Shown: in pieces, positions 27,051 through 37,760 of the stretch
Position numbering within the stretch: the first letter of the stretch is position 1
Layout: the number at the start of each line of letters is the position of its first letter
Source of the DNA: Pelagibius marinus
Lineage (GTDB): Bacteria > Pseudomonadota > Alphaproteobacteria > Kiloniellales > Kiloniellaceae
Assembly (NCBI RefSeq): GCF_014925385.1
Contig: NZ_JACSDK010000016.1
Location: forward strand, 62,001-126,000
Direction: 5' to 3'
DNA length: 64,000 nucleotides
Notes under the pieces: generated by a model
Databases searched by the model: none
Seen by the model: the letters and a program-made list of their open reading frames with translations, nothing else
What the model was told of the DNA's origin: nothing
Program-made: the position numbers and the translations under genes

Positions 27051-27452
27051 CTAGAACATTCCCAAAGCCAGCTTGGCGTCCTCGGACATCCGTTCCGGCG
27101 TCCAGGGCGGATCCCAGGTCAGGGTCACCTGCACCTCGCCGACGCCCTCAGTCGCGGCCACTGCGTCGGCAACCTGCTGCGGCATCTCGCCGGCGACGGG
27201 GCAGGCCGGGGCGGTCAGGGTCATCTCGATGGCGACGGAGCCATCCTGATGGATGTCCAGGGTGTAGATCAGTCCCAGGTCGTAGATGTTCACCGGAATC
27301 TCAGGATCGTGGACCTCGCGGATCGCGTCCTCGACCGTTGCCTTTCCGGCGACCGGCATGCCGGGCTGCAGGGGCGCGCCGGCGCGGGCCGTGAGCCCCT
27401 CGGGTGCGGCGCCGAGGCCGAAGGTGTCCATGCCTAGCGGGTGATCGCTCAT
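27051..27452 (-). CDS. sufT: SufT-type Fe-S assembly factor (DUF59/MIP18 family)
   Basis: A 133-residue protein whose core (IREVHDPEIPVNIYDLGLIYTLDIHQDGSVAIEMTLTAPACPVAGEMPQQV) is a DUF59/MIP18 domain with the single conserved Cys in TAPACPV. SufT proteins assist Fe-S maturation when cluster demand is high. The 30 residues before the domain are poorly conserved-looking. It lies 16 bp downstream of sufU. Confidence 0.92.
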   Translation of the reverse strand: MSDHPLGMDTFGLGAAPEGLTARAGAPLQPGMPVAGKATVEDAIREVHDPEIPVNIYDLGLIYTLDIHQDGSVAIEMTLTAPACPVAGEMPQQVADAVAATEGVGEVQVTLTWDPPWTPERMSEDAKLALGMF

Positions 27453-27468
27453 CGTCTCAGTTCCTGCT

Positions 27469-27939
27469 CTATTCCGTCGTCGCCTGGCCTTCGCCGTCCA
27501 GGGCCGCCGTCATGGCGTGCCAGGCGAGGGTGGCGCATTTGACCCGCACCGGAAACGCGCGCACGCCGGAGAGCACCTGCAGGCGCTCCAGGGCTTCGCG
27601 GTCCTCGGCATAGGCCTGGTCCAGGGTGAAGCCGTCCTCCGTGCAGAGGCGGTGAAAGTCGTCGAAGAGGCGCCGCGCCTCGGCCTCGGTCTTGCCGCGC
27701 AGCACCTCGGTCATCATCGAGGCCGAGGCCATGGAGATTGCGCAGCCCTTGCCCTCGAAAGCCACGTCGGCGATGCGGCCGTCCTCGTCTTCGACCAGGT
27801 AGATGGTGACCTGGTCGCCGCACAGCGGGTTGTAGCCGCGCGCCTGGCGGTTCGCGCCCTCGGGATGGCGCAGGTTCCGCGGGTGCTTGCCGTGATCGAG
27901 GATCACTTCCTGATAGAGGTCGCGCAGCAGGTCGTCCAT
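27469..27939 (-). CDS. sufU: Fe-S cluster scaffold / sulfur transfer protein SufU-like
   Basis: A 156-residue IscU-fold protein starting DDLLRDLYQEVILDHGKHPRN, typical of the SufU branch. Three cysteine positions are visible: NPLCGDQV, GKGCAISMASASMM and RVKCATLAWHAM. The SufU branch either binds zinc and relays sulfur from SufS or acts as scaffold; which applies here cannot be told by eye. The start is 5 bp from the sufS stop. Confidence 0.93.
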   Translation of the reverse strand: MDDLLRDLYQEVILDHGKHPRNLRHPEGANRQARGYNPLCGDQVTIYLVEDEDGRIADVAFEGKGCAISMASASMMTEVLRGKTEAEARRLFDDFHRLCTEDGFTLDQAYAEDREALERLQVLSGVRAFPVRVKCATLAWHAMTAALDGEGQATTE

Positions 27940-27944
27940 TGGGT

Positions 27945-29213
27945 TTACCCGAAGAGCTCCTTCACTTTTTCCAGCGCCCGCACCAGAACGTCGATGTCGT
28001 CGGTCGTGTTGTAGAGGCCCATGGAGGCCCGCGCCGTGGCCGGCACGCAGAAGCGCTCCATCAGCGGCTGGGCGCAGTGGTGGCCGACGCGGATGGCGAC
28101 GCCTTCGCGGTCGACGATGGTGCCGATGTCGTGCGGGTGGATGCCGTCCAGGGTGAAGGAGACGATGGCCGCCTTCTCCTTGGCCCGGCCGTAGATGGTC
28201 AGTCCTTCGACCGCGCTCAGGCGCTCGGTGGCGTAGGCGAGGAGGCCGGCCTCGTGGGCCGAGATGGCCTCCATGCCGATGCCGTTCACGTAGTCGATGG
28301 CCGCGCCCAGACCGATGGCCTCGACGATGGGCGGCGTGCCCGCCTCGAAGCGGTGCGGCGGGTCGGCGTAGGTGGTCTCGGCGAAACTCACCGAGCGGAT
28401 CATGTCGCCGCCGCCCAGGAAGGGCGGCATCTCCTTCAGCAGCTCCGCCTTGGCGTAGAGCGCGCCGATCGCCGTGGGGCCGTAGAGCTTGTGACCGGTG
28501 AAGGCATAGAAGTCGGCGTCCAGGTCGCGCACGTCGACCTTGCTGTGGACCACGGCCTGGGCGCCGTCGACCAGCACCAGCGCGCCGGCCTTGTGGGCCA
28601 GGCGGATGATCTCCTTCATCGGCGTGACCGTGCCCAGCACGTTGGAGGTGTGGGTGATGGCCACCAGCCGGGTCCTCGGCCCCAGCATGCTCTCGTAGGC
28701 ATCCAGGCGGAAGGAGCCGTCGTCGGCAATCGGAACGACTTTCAGGTTAATTCCGACGCGGTCGCGCAGCAACTGCCAGGGCACGATGTTGGCGTGGTGC
28801 TCCATCTCCGAGATGATCACCTCGTCACCGGCCGAAAGGCTGTTGCCGAAGCTGTGGGCCACCAGGTTGATGGCCTCGGTGACGTTGCGGGTGAAGACGA
28901 TTTCCTGGTCGGAGGCGGCGTTCAGCAGACCTGCGACCTTCGTACGTACGCTTTCATAGCGATCGGTGAGATGCTGGCTGAAATAGTAGGCGCCCCGGTG
29001 TACGTTGGCGTAGCAGGTACGGTAGACCTCGTCCATGGCCTCCAGGACTGCCTTGGGTTTCTGGGCCGAAGCGCCACTGTCCAGGTAGGTCAGCGGCTTG
29101 CCGTGTACGCTCTGCTGGAGCACCGGGAAGTCAGCACGTACGCGCTCCACATCGAAGGCCTGAACGGAGTTGTCACCGGCCGTGGGCGTACGCATGGTTT
29201 CGACGCTGGCCAT
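27945..29213 (-). CDS. sufS: Cysteine desulfurase SufS
   Basis: A 422-residue class V aminotransferase-fold, PLP-dependent desulfurase that takes sulfur from L-cysteine. It has YLDSGASAQKP at the N-terminus, the PLP lysine in FYAFTGHKLYGPTAIG, the HH pair in EMEHHANIVPW, and the catalytic Cys region in VAIRVGHHCAQPLMERF. Length fits SufS. It is encoded 2 bp after sufD. Confidence 0.96.
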   Translation of the reverse strand: MASVETMRTPTAGDNSVQAFDVERVRADFPVLQQSVHGKPLTYLDSGASAQKPKAVLEAMDEVYRTCYANVHRGAYYFSQHLTDRYESVRTKVAGLLNAASDQEIVFTRNVTEAINLVAHSFGNSLSAGDEVIISEMEHHANIVPWQLLRDRVGINLKVVPIADDGSFRLDAYESMLGPRTRLVAITHTSNVLGTVTPMKEIIRLAHKAGALVLVDGAQAVVHSKVDVRDLDADFYAFTGHKLYGPTAIGALYAKAELLKEMPPFLGGGDMIRSVSFAETTYADPPHRFEAGTPPIVEAIGLGAAIDYVNGIGMEAISAHEAGLLAYATERLSAVEGLTIYGRAKEKAAIVSFTLDGIHPHDIGTIVDREGVAIRVGHHCAQPLMERFCVPATARASMGLYNTTDDIDVLVRALEKVKELFG

Positions 29214-29215
29214 GT

Positions 29216-30535
29216 CTAGAGATCTCCCCGGCGGTCGGCCAGCCAGTGGCCGATGGACGACATCAGCGCCGGGCAGAGGCCCTGGGCGGCGATGTTATGG
29301 ACGCTTTCGGCCAGGAAGGCCTCGATCAGCATGGCCCGGGCCGCCTTTTCCGGGATGCCGCGGGACCTGAGGTAGAACAGGGCGTTGTGGTCCAGGTCGC
29401 CGGCGGTCGCGCCGTGGCTGCAGACCACGTCGTCGGCGTAGATCTCCAGTTCCGGCTTGGCGTCGATCTCCGCCTGGTCGGAGAGCAGCAGCACCTTGGA
29501 GAGCTGGTGGCCGTTGGTGTGCTGGGCGTCGCGGTGGACGGTGATCTTGCCCTGGAAGACGGCGCGGGCCTTGTCGTCGATGACCCCCTTGAAGATCTCG
29601 CTGCAGGCGGTGTTGGGCACCAGGTGGTCGATCCTGGTGGTGTTGTCCACGTGCTGCTCGCCGCGCACCAGGTAGGCGCCGTTCAGGTGGCAGTTGGCTT
29701 CCTCGCCGGCCAGGCGCACGGCGATCTCGTTGCGCGACAGGCGCGCGCCCGTGGTCATGCCGAAGGCGTCGTAGAGCGCGCCGGCGGCGACCTCGGCATG
29801 GACCGTGGCGGTGTGGAAGGCGTTCAGGGCATCGGCCTGCAGCTTGTAGTGATGCAGCACCGCACCCTCTGCCAGGGTCACCTCGGTGCCGCTGTTGGCG
29901 TAGTAGGGCTGCTCACCCATATGCGTGTGATGCTCGATCAGGGTCGCCTGGCTGCCGGGCTCCAGCACCACCAGGTTGCGGGGATGATAGGCCAGGGGGC
30001 CTTCGCCGGCGCCGCCCAGGTGCACCACCTCGATGGGATCGTGCAGCACCGTGCCCTTGGCGAGGCGCAGCACGAAGCCGTTCATCATCATGGCGGTGTT
30101 GAGCGCCAGCAGCGCCTGGCTGTCGTCTTGCGCCTGGGCGCCCAGGTGCGCTTCCAGCCAGGCCGGATCCTTGGCCAGCATCTCCCGCAGGCTGGTCAGT
30201 TCCGCGCCCTCGGGCAGCGGGCCGACGGTCGAGAGGTCGGCACGGTGGTGGCCGTCGACGAAGACCAGGCGATGGTGGTCGGAGGCCGAAGGCAAGAGGC
30301 TGGGCGCGCGGTCGATGGAGATGCAGGCGCGCGGCGCGCCGTCGGCGCCGAAGCCCGCCTTCTCGATGGGACGCAGGCTGGTGTACTTCCAGCTCTCCTG
30401 GCGCGGCGTCGGCAGGCCCGCCTCGGCGAAGCGCGCAAAGGCGTCTGCGCGCAGGCGGCTCAGCCAGGGCAGGTCCTGGCCGGGCAGGGCGTCGCGCAGG
30501 GCGCCGTAATGTTCGGTGAAGGTCTCGGTGCTCAT
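29216..30535 (-). CDS. sufD: SufBCD complex subunit SufD
   Basis: A 439-residue SufD. The C-terminal half is the right-handed beta-helix core common to SufB and SufD (VFQGKITVHRDAQHTNGHQLSKVLLLSDQAEIDAKPELEIYADDVVCSHGATAG), containing the conserved His in CSHGAT that lies at the SufB-SufD interface where clusters form. The N-terminal helical domain begins MSTETFTEHYGALRDAL. It lies between sufC (8 bp) and sufS (2 bp). Confidence 0.95.
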   Translation of the reverse strand: MSTETFTEHYGALRDALPGQDLPWLSRLRADAFARFAEAGLPTPRQESWKYTSLRPIEKAGFGADGAPRACISIDRAPSLLPSASDHHRLVFVDGHHRADLSTVGPLPEGAELTSLREMLAKDPAWLEAHLGAQAQDDSQALLALNTAMMMNGFVLRLAKGTVLHDPIEVVHLGGAGEGPLAYHPRNLVVLEPGSQATLIEHHTHMGEQPYYANSGTEVTLAEGAVLHHYKLQADALNAFHTATVHAEVAAGALYDAFGMTTGARLSRNEIAVRLAGEEANCHLNGAYLVRGEQHVDNTTRIDHLVPNTACSEIFKGVIDDKARAVFQGKITVHRDAQHTNGHQLSKVLLLSDQAEIDAKPELEIYADDVVCSHGATAGDLDHNALFYLRSRGIPEKAARAMLIEAFLAESVHNIAAQGLCPALMSSIGHWLADRRGDL

Positions 30536-30543
30536 CGCAATCC

Positions 30544-31296
<753 letters not shown>

Positions 31297-31332
31297 CTTC
31301 GCTTTGATCCTTGTTACGCTTGTTGTCTCTTG

Positions 31333-32784
<1,452 letters not shown>

Positions 32785-32830
32785 CTAATCACTCTCCTGC
32801 GTAAGCAAATGCTTGTGCCGCATTCTTTGA

Positions 32831-33319
32831 CTACTGCTCGGTGGCCGGGGTCGGCACGGCGGTCTTTTCGGCGACGTCCGCCGCAAGACCACCGGACGGC
32901 ACCCCGAAGGTGGGCGGAAAGACCATCATGTCGGCCAGCTTGACCGACGACAGCGCCTCGCGGATCGCGCCGTTGACCCTGTTCCAGTTGCCGCACATCG
33001 GACAGAAGGATTCCGCATCGCAGGAATCCGCCGCTCCTTCAACGCAGGCGGTCAGGGCGATGGGCCCTTCCATGGCCTGGATGATCTGGGCCACGGTGAT
33101 TTCATCCGGCCCGGCGCTCAAGGTGTAGCCGCCACTGGCGCCGCGCTGGGAGGTCACGAGCTTGGCCCGTCCCAGCAGGTTCAGCAGCTTCGATACCGTC
33201 GGCAGCGGCACTCCGGTGTCCTCGGAGATCTGCTGCGCCGAGCGGGTTTCGCCGCCGCGCAGAGCCATCTGGGACATCACCACCACGGCGTAGTCGGTCA
33301 GCCGGTTCAAGCGGAACAT
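32831..33319 (-). CDS. Rrf2-family regulator of the SUF operon (IscR/SufR-like)
   Basis: A 162-residue Rrf2-family transcription factor. The N-terminal winged helix (LNRLTDYAVVVMSQMAL... ISEDTGVPLPTVSKLLNLLGRAKLVTSQRGASGGYTL) is followed by a cysteine cluster, TACVEGAADSCDAESFCPMC, of the kind that ligates an Fe-S cluster in IscR. The spacing (C-x7-C-x5-C-x2-C) adds a Cys relative to E. coli IscR. It heads the suf operon and probably represses it when clusters are plentiful. The C-terminal ~40 residues are Pro/Ala-rich. Confidence 0.93.
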   Translation of the reverse strand: MFRLNRLTDYAVVVMSQMALRGGETRSAQQISEDTGVPLPTVSKLLNLLGRAKLVTSQRGASGGYTLSAGPDEITVAQIIQAMEGPIALTACVEGAADSCDAESFCPMCGNWNRVNGAIREALSSVKLADMMVFPPTFGVPSGGLAADVAEKTAVPTPATEQ

Positions 33320-33333
33320 GCCGCCCCCTTAAT

Positions 33334-33352
33334 CCATACCAATCTAGTATGG
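33334..33352 (-). promoter_or_regulatory. Likely Rrf2/IscR-type operator at the suf promoter
   Basis: Inverted repeat CCATAC (33334-33339) and GTATGG (33347-33352) with a 7-bp spacer, 15 bp before the regulator start codon. On the minus strand a possible promoter (TTGAAT, then TATTTA 16 nt later) overlaps its upstream edge, so binding could block transcription. Assignment to the regulator is inference from position and symmetry. Confidence 0.6.
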
Positions 33353-33455
33353 TTTCTAAATATAAGATATTCCGGCAGATTCAAGTGATAACCGTTCGCA
33401 ATCGTCGGAATTCCGGCAGCCGATCGCAGTGATCCGGGCAGGCCGGAAAAGGAAA

Positions 33456-33480
33456 GGGGGAGGCATCGGGTGCCTCCCCC
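33456..33480 (-). terminator. Rho-independent terminator of the Cys-motif secreted protein gene
   Basis: A 10-bp perfect stem, GGGGGAGGCA (33456-33465) and TGCCTCCCCC (33471-33480), with a 5-nt loop. On the minus strand it is followed by TTTCCTTTTCC. It lies 45 bp past the stop of the gene at 33526-33903. Confidence 0.85.
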
Positions 33481-33525
33481 TGATATTGCCGGGCAAGGCC
33501 CGGGATTATCGCGCTGAGGTAGAAC

Positions 33526-33903
33526 TCAGGGCTCGCTGCTGTTCTGGCAGTTGCCGGGATAGGAGGTGCCGGTGGCCTCGCTCTCGCAGCCGCCGGTGGC
33601 CTCGTATTCCGGATGGTTGTCGCAGGGACCTTCATAGGAAGTCTGCGAGGCGCCGTCGTGGCATCCATTGCTCGCGTTCGCCCCGCCACGGGGCGCGGGG
33701 GCGGTCTTCTGGAGGGGGCCCGTCGGCTGCACGGGGCCGCTGGGGCGCGGCTGCAGCTTCAACTGCTGGGCGGCAAGCTGCTCATACTGGGAGCCGTTCT
33801 TGACAGGCGCGGCGCCCGCAGAGAGGGAAGGTCCCACCAGGACGATAAGCGCCACGGCCAGGGCATGGGCGCTCGTCTTGGCGATTTTCGAAGTCGTCGG
33901 CAT
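33526..33903 (-). CDS. Secreted hypothetical protein with two CX12C repeats
   Basis: A 125-residue protein of unknown family. ATG at 33903 is preceded by GAGGTGA and gives a signal peptide (KTSAHALAVALIVLVGPSLSAGA); the frame is open further upstream without a signal. The middle is Gln/Pro-rich. The C-terminus has two similar 17-residue units, GCHDGASQTSYEGPCDN and GCESEATGTSYPGNCQN, each with two cysteines 13 apart, suggesting two small disulfide loops or metal sites. It has its own terminator. No function is proposed. Confidence 0.7.
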   Translation of the reverse strand: MPTTSKIAKTSAHALAVALIVLVGPSLSAGAAPVKNGSQYEQLAAQQLKLQPRPSGPVQPTGPLQKTAPAPRGGANASNGCHDGASQTSYEGPCDNHPEYEATGGCESEATGTSYPGNCQNSSEP

Positions 33904-34196
33904 TGGAGTCACCTCGTGAGAATAAGTGGGAACCGGGTCGGGACCGACAGGGAGCGCGTGTGTCCCCATCGGCTTCGACACCTCTGGGTCGCGTCATGGG
34001 GCTGTGGGGTTCATTTGCGGGCGGAATCAGGGTCCGTGAGGACCGCAATCCCGCCGTGCGGCGCTTTGACGCCAGTACCAATTGACGAGGCCGGAGGGCT
34101 TGCTTTTGCGCCGTCGCCTCCCATAGTTTTGATCCGCCCGGACGGGAGATCCGGGGGCTTGCGAAGCAAGGCGGATAATCAAACTTGGAGAGTGAC

Positions 34197-34586
34197 ATGC
34201 GCGTCAGGAGTGCCCTTTCGATCATTACCTTTACCCTCATTGCAGCGCTTGCCGGTCCGGCCTTCGCCGAGGGCGACGCGGCCAAGGGCGAGAAGGTCTT
34301 CAGGAAGTGCAAAGCCTGTCACGCCGTCGAGGAAGGCAAGAACAAGGTGGGTCCCTCGCTCTTCAACATCGTCGGGCGCACCCCCGGCACGGTTGAGGAT
34401 TTCCGCTATTCCAAGGCGATGGAGGCCTTCGGGGCCGACGGCCACGTCTGGGACGAGGAGACCCTGGCCAGCTTCCTGGAGAAGCCGAAGGACCTGGTCG
34501 ACGACACCAAGATGGCCTTCGTCGGCTTGAAGAAGCCGGAAGACCGGGCTGACGTGATTGCCTACCTGAAGCAGTTCAGCGAATAG
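34197..34586 (+). CDS. Class I cytochrome c (c2/c552-like), periplasmic
   Basis: A 129-residue monohaem cytochrome c. It has a signal peptide (RSALSIITFTLIAALAGPAFA), the haem site CKACH near the mature N-terminus, the GPSLFNIVGRTPGTV segment typical of cytochrome c2/mitochondrial-type proteins, and the Met ligand in DDTKMAFVGLK. GGAGAGTG precedes the ATG at 34197. It is a soluble electron carrier of the periplasm; the partner is unknown. A hairpin lies at 34623-34646. Confidence 0.93.
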   Translation: MRVRSALSIITFTLIAALAGPAFAEGDAAKGEKVFRKCKACHAVEEGKNKVGPSLFNIVGRTPGTVEDFRYSKAMEAFGADGHVWDEETLASFLEKPKDLVDDTKMAFVGLKKPEDRADVIAYLKQFSE

Positions 34587-34622
34587 GCATAGGCGGCCTC
34601 AGCGACCGCCGATCAATTGCCG

Positions 34623-34646
34623 GAAGCCAGGCCTGGGCCTGGCTTC
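34623..34646 (+). terminator. Terminator-like hairpin after the cytochrome c gene
   Basis: Inverted repeat GAAGCCAGG (34623-34631) and CCTGGCTTC (34638-34646), 6-nt loop, followed by TTGCGTTT. The T-tract is imperfect. Confidence 0.6.
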
Positions 34647-34740
34647 TTGCGTTTCCGGGCCATTTCCCCCAGCCGGACCGCTTGGGCTCAACCTCAATTT
34701 GTGCTTATAGTCTTACCAACTAACGTTGGTGGGGGAGTCC

Positions 34741-36993
34741 TTGCGCAGCCTCTGGCCTGTCCTCCTGCTTTGTCTCGTCCTGGCCTTTCCGGCGCCCCAG
34801 GCGGCCCAGGGACAGGCCGCCGACGTGCCGGCCGCGGGCGGGTCCGAGGCGTTGCAGGAGCTGCGCGCCTCCGGTCAGCCTCTTTCCGAGGCGGCGGTCC
34901 GCGACCTCGTCGCCCGGCTGGACGACGCCGAGGTGCGGCAACTTCTTCTCGAACGGCTGGATGCCAGCGCCCAGCAGGCCAGGCCCGCGGCGGAGCCGGA
35001 TATGGCCGCCATGATGCTCGGATGGCGCGACCTCGCCGAGGCCTTTCGCGCCAATCTGGGTGCCGTGCTTTCGGCGGTGCCCGAAATCCCGGCGGGCATC
35101 GCGGAGGCTTACCGGACACTGCGCGAACAGGGCTCCGGCATCGCGCTCTACTGGCTGGTGCTCGGCTTCGCCCTGATGATGCTGGCGGGCCTAGCGGTGG
35201 AGATCGTGGTGCGCCGCTTCCTGCGCCGGGTCTGGCTGCAGGCCGTCAGCCCCGATCCGGACGCGCGCCTCGCCTTGATCGGCGGCCTGCTGATCCGCCT
35301 GGTGCTGGAGATCATCTTCCTTGTCGCCTTCGTGGCGGGCGCGCTGGCGCTGTTCTTCGCGCTCTGGCAGGGCAACGAGCTGACGCGCAACGTGGTGATG
35401 ACCTACCTGACGGTGGTGATCGCGGTGCGCTTCTTCGCCGTCTTCTCCCAGGTGCTCCTGGCGCCCGGCCATCCGGTCCTGCGCCTTTTGCAGATACCGG
35501 ATGATGGCGCCCGCTACCTGCACCGCCAGAACATCGTGATGGCGGCCATCTCCGCCTTCGGTTTTCTGACCTGCACCCTGCTGCGGCAGCTGGGGATGTC
35601 CGTTGACGCATACCGCGCACTGGCCTTCGCCGTCGGCCTCATTCTCTTCGGCACCCTTGTCTACACGATCCTGCGCGCCCGGAAGTGGATCACCGGTGAT
35701 CTGGCCTGGGACCGGGAAGCCAACGGACGTTGGCGCGGGCTCTTCGCCGAGATCTGGCCGAGCGTCGCCGCGGGCTACGTGGTGCTGCTCTACGTCGTCA
35801 TCGTCCTGGTCGCCTTCACCGGCCACCCGGTTTCCTATCTCGCCGTCTTCGGCAGCCTGCTGACTGTTCTCTTCGTGCCGCACATCGATGCGATCCTGCT
35901 GCGCGGCGCCCTGCGCCTGGAAGAAGAAAAAGCGGTTGTCGAGAATGCCGGGGGACAGGTCCGCATCGTCGGGCTGCGGGCCGCCCGTCTCGCCCTCTAC
36001 CTTTTCTCGGTGCTGTTCCTGCTGCGCATCTGGGGCCTGGATTTCCTGAGCCTGGCCCAGGCCAGTGTCGGCTCGCGCATCGCCGGGGCCCTGGTCGATA
36101 TCGGCCTGACCGCCCTGGTGGCCTATGTGCTGTGGGAAATGGCGCGCATCGCCATCGATCGCCGGTTGGCGGCCGAGGGCGGCGGAGGCGAGGGCGCCGC
36201 GGAGCCGGGCGAGCAGGGCGGGCAGGGCGTCTCGCGCATCCGCACCCTTCTGCCGCTGATGCGTGTCACCATCCAGATCACCATCGTGGTCATGGCGGTG
36301 ATGCTGGTGCTCTCGTCCCTCGGCGTGGACATCGGGCCGCTGCTGGCCGGCGCCGGCGTGGTCGGCCTGGCCGTCGGCTTCGGGGCACAGACCCTGGTGC
36401 GCGACATCGTCTCCGGCGTGTTCTTCCTGGTCGACGACGCCTTCCGGCTGGGCGAGTACATCGACGTCGGCAGCGTCAAGGGCACGGTCGAGAAGATTTC
36501 CCTGCGCTCCCTGCGCCTGCGCCATCATCGGGGCGCTCTGCACACCATACCGTTTGGCGAGATCCAGCATCTGACCAACTACAGCCGCGACTGGGCCATC
36601 ATGAAGCTGGAGTTCCGGGTGCCTTTCGATACCGACCTCGAAAAGGTTCGCAAGATCTTCAAGCGGATCGGCCAGGACCTGTTGAAGGACGAGGAGATGG
36701 GCCCCGATTTCCTAGAACCGTTCAAGTCGCAGGGCGTCCTGCAGACCGACGACAGTGCCTTCGTCCTGCGTGGCAAGTTCATGGCCAAGCCGGGCAAGCA
36801 GTTCCTCATCCGCCGGGCGGTGTTCCAGGAGGTGCAGAAGGCCTTCGCCGAAGAGGGCATCCGCTTCGCCGACCGCCGCGTCACGGTCAACGTGCCCGGC
36901 GCCGAGCAGATGGAGCCGGAGGAGCGCGCGGCGGCGGAGAAGGCGGCAGCTTCCGCCGTGGCGGCGGCTGAGGCGCAGGCCGCGAAGTCCTGA
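34741..36993 (+). CDS. MscS-family mechanosensitive channel, large periplasmic-domain type
   Basis: A 750-residue member of the MscS/MscK-like group. A TTG start at 34741 is chosen: GGGGGAG lies just upstream and a signal peptide follows at once (RSLWPVLLLCLVLAFPAPQAAQGQA). An N-terminal periplasmic helical region (about 30-130) precedes about ten transmembrane helices. The MscS pore helix and beta domain (LLAGAGVVGLAVGFGAQTLVRDIVSGVFFLVDDAFRLGEYIDVG) lie at about 535-585. It opens under membrane tension to release solutes. The C-terminus is an Ala-rich coiled tail. An upstream GTG at 34729 is an alternative. Confidence 0.9.
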   Translation: MRSLWPVLLLCLVLAFPAPQAAQGQAADVPAAGGSEALQELRASGQPLSEAAVRDLVARLDDAEVRQLLLERLDASAQQARPAAEPDMAAMMLGWRDLAEAFRANLGAVLSAVPEIPAGIAEAYRTLREQGSGIALYWLVLGFALMMLAGLAVEIVVRRFLRRVWLQAVSPDPDARLALIGGLLIRLVLEIIFLVAFVAGALALFFALWQGNELTRNVVMTYLTVVIAVRFFAVFSQVLLAPGHPVLRLLQIPDDGARYLHRQNIVMAAISAFGFLTCTLLRQLGMSVDAYRALAFAVGLILFGTLVYTILRARKWITGDLAWDREANGRWRGLFAEIWPSVAAGYVVLLYVVIVLVAFTGHPVSYLAVFGSLLTVLFVPHIDAILLRGALRLEEEKAVVENAGGQVRIVGLRAARLALYLFSVLFLLRIWGLDFLSLAQASVGSRIAGALVDIGLTALVAYVLWEMARIAIDRRLAAEGGGGEGAAEPGEQGGQGVSRIRTLLPLMRVTIQITIVVMAVMLVLSSLGVDIGPLLAGAGVVGLAVGFGAQTLVRDIVSGVFFLVDDAFRLGEYIDVGSVKGTVEKISLRSLRLRHHRGALHTIPFGEIQHLTNYSRDWAIMKLEFRVPFDTDLEKVRKIFKRIGQDLLKDEEMGPDFLEPFKSQGVLQTDDSAFVLRGKFMAKPGKQFLIRRAVFQEVQKAFAEEGIRFADRRVTVNVPGAEQMEPEERAAAEKAAASAVAAAEAQAAKS

Positions 36994-37109
36994 GATTTTC
37001 GCGGCGCGGCGTGGCCAAGAGGCTCGACAGAATCGTTGCGGTCTTCTAACACTCGCGGCACCCCAAGAACCCGATCGTCACCCGACAGAACCAAGGAAAA
37101 GGCAGGGAC

Positions 37110-37754
37110 ATGCAGGCAGATGTCACCCCAGAGGTCACCGTAGTCGACCACCCTCTGGTGCAGCACAAGCTCACCATCATGCGCGAGAAGGACACGGCCC
37201 TGCCGGAGTTCCGGCGCCTGCTGAGGGAAATCAGCCTGCTGCTGGCCTACGAGGTGACCCGGCACCTGGAATTGAAGCAGGTCGAGATCGAGACGCCGGT
37301 CTCGAAGACCGTATCGCCTCTGCTGGCCCGGCCGGAACCCTGCCTGATCACCATTCTGCGCGCCGGCAACGGCCTGCTGGACGGGATGCTTGACCTCATC
37401 CCCTCGGCCTCGGTCGGCCATGTCGGCCTCTATCGCGATCCCCAGACCCTGGAGCCGGTGGAATACTACTACAAGGTGCCCAAGGACATGGGCGAGCGCC
37501 TGACCATCGTGGTCGACCCCATGCTGGCCACCGGCCACACGGCCGTCGCCGCCCTCGACATGCTGAAGAAGGACGGCGCCAAGGACATCAGCTTCGTCTG
37601 CCTGGTGGCGGCGCCGGAGGGAATCGGCGAACTGCGCGGCGCGCATCCCGATGTGCCGATCTTCACCGCCGCGGTGGACGAGAAGCTCAACGAGAAGGGC
37701 TATATCGTCCCCGGACTGGGGGATGCCGGCGACCGCATCTTCGGCACGAAATAA
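37110..37754 (+). CDS. upp: Uracil phosphoribosyltransferase
   Basis: A 214-residue UPRTase that converts uracil and PRPP to UMP (pyrimidine salvage). It has the N-terminal [21 protein letters not shown], the [13 protein letters not shown] segment, and the PRPP-binding loop [16 protein letters not shown]. The C-terminal [14 protein letters not shown] uracil-binding element is complete. Length is typical. AAGGAAAAGGCAGGG precedes the ATG. It is convergent with an MFS gene 6 bp away. Confidence 0.97.
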   Translation: MQADVTPEVTVVDHPLVQHKLTIMREKDTALPEFRRLLREISLLLAYEVTRHLELKQVEIETPVSKTVSPLLARPEPCLITILRAGNGLLDGMLDLIPSASVGHVGLYRDPQTLEPVEYYYKVPKDMGERLTIVVDPMLATGHTAVAALDMLKKDGAKDISFVCLVAAPEGIGELRGAHPDVPIFTAAVDEKLNEKGYIVPGLGDAGDRIFGTK

Positions 37755-37760
37755 AGCCGC

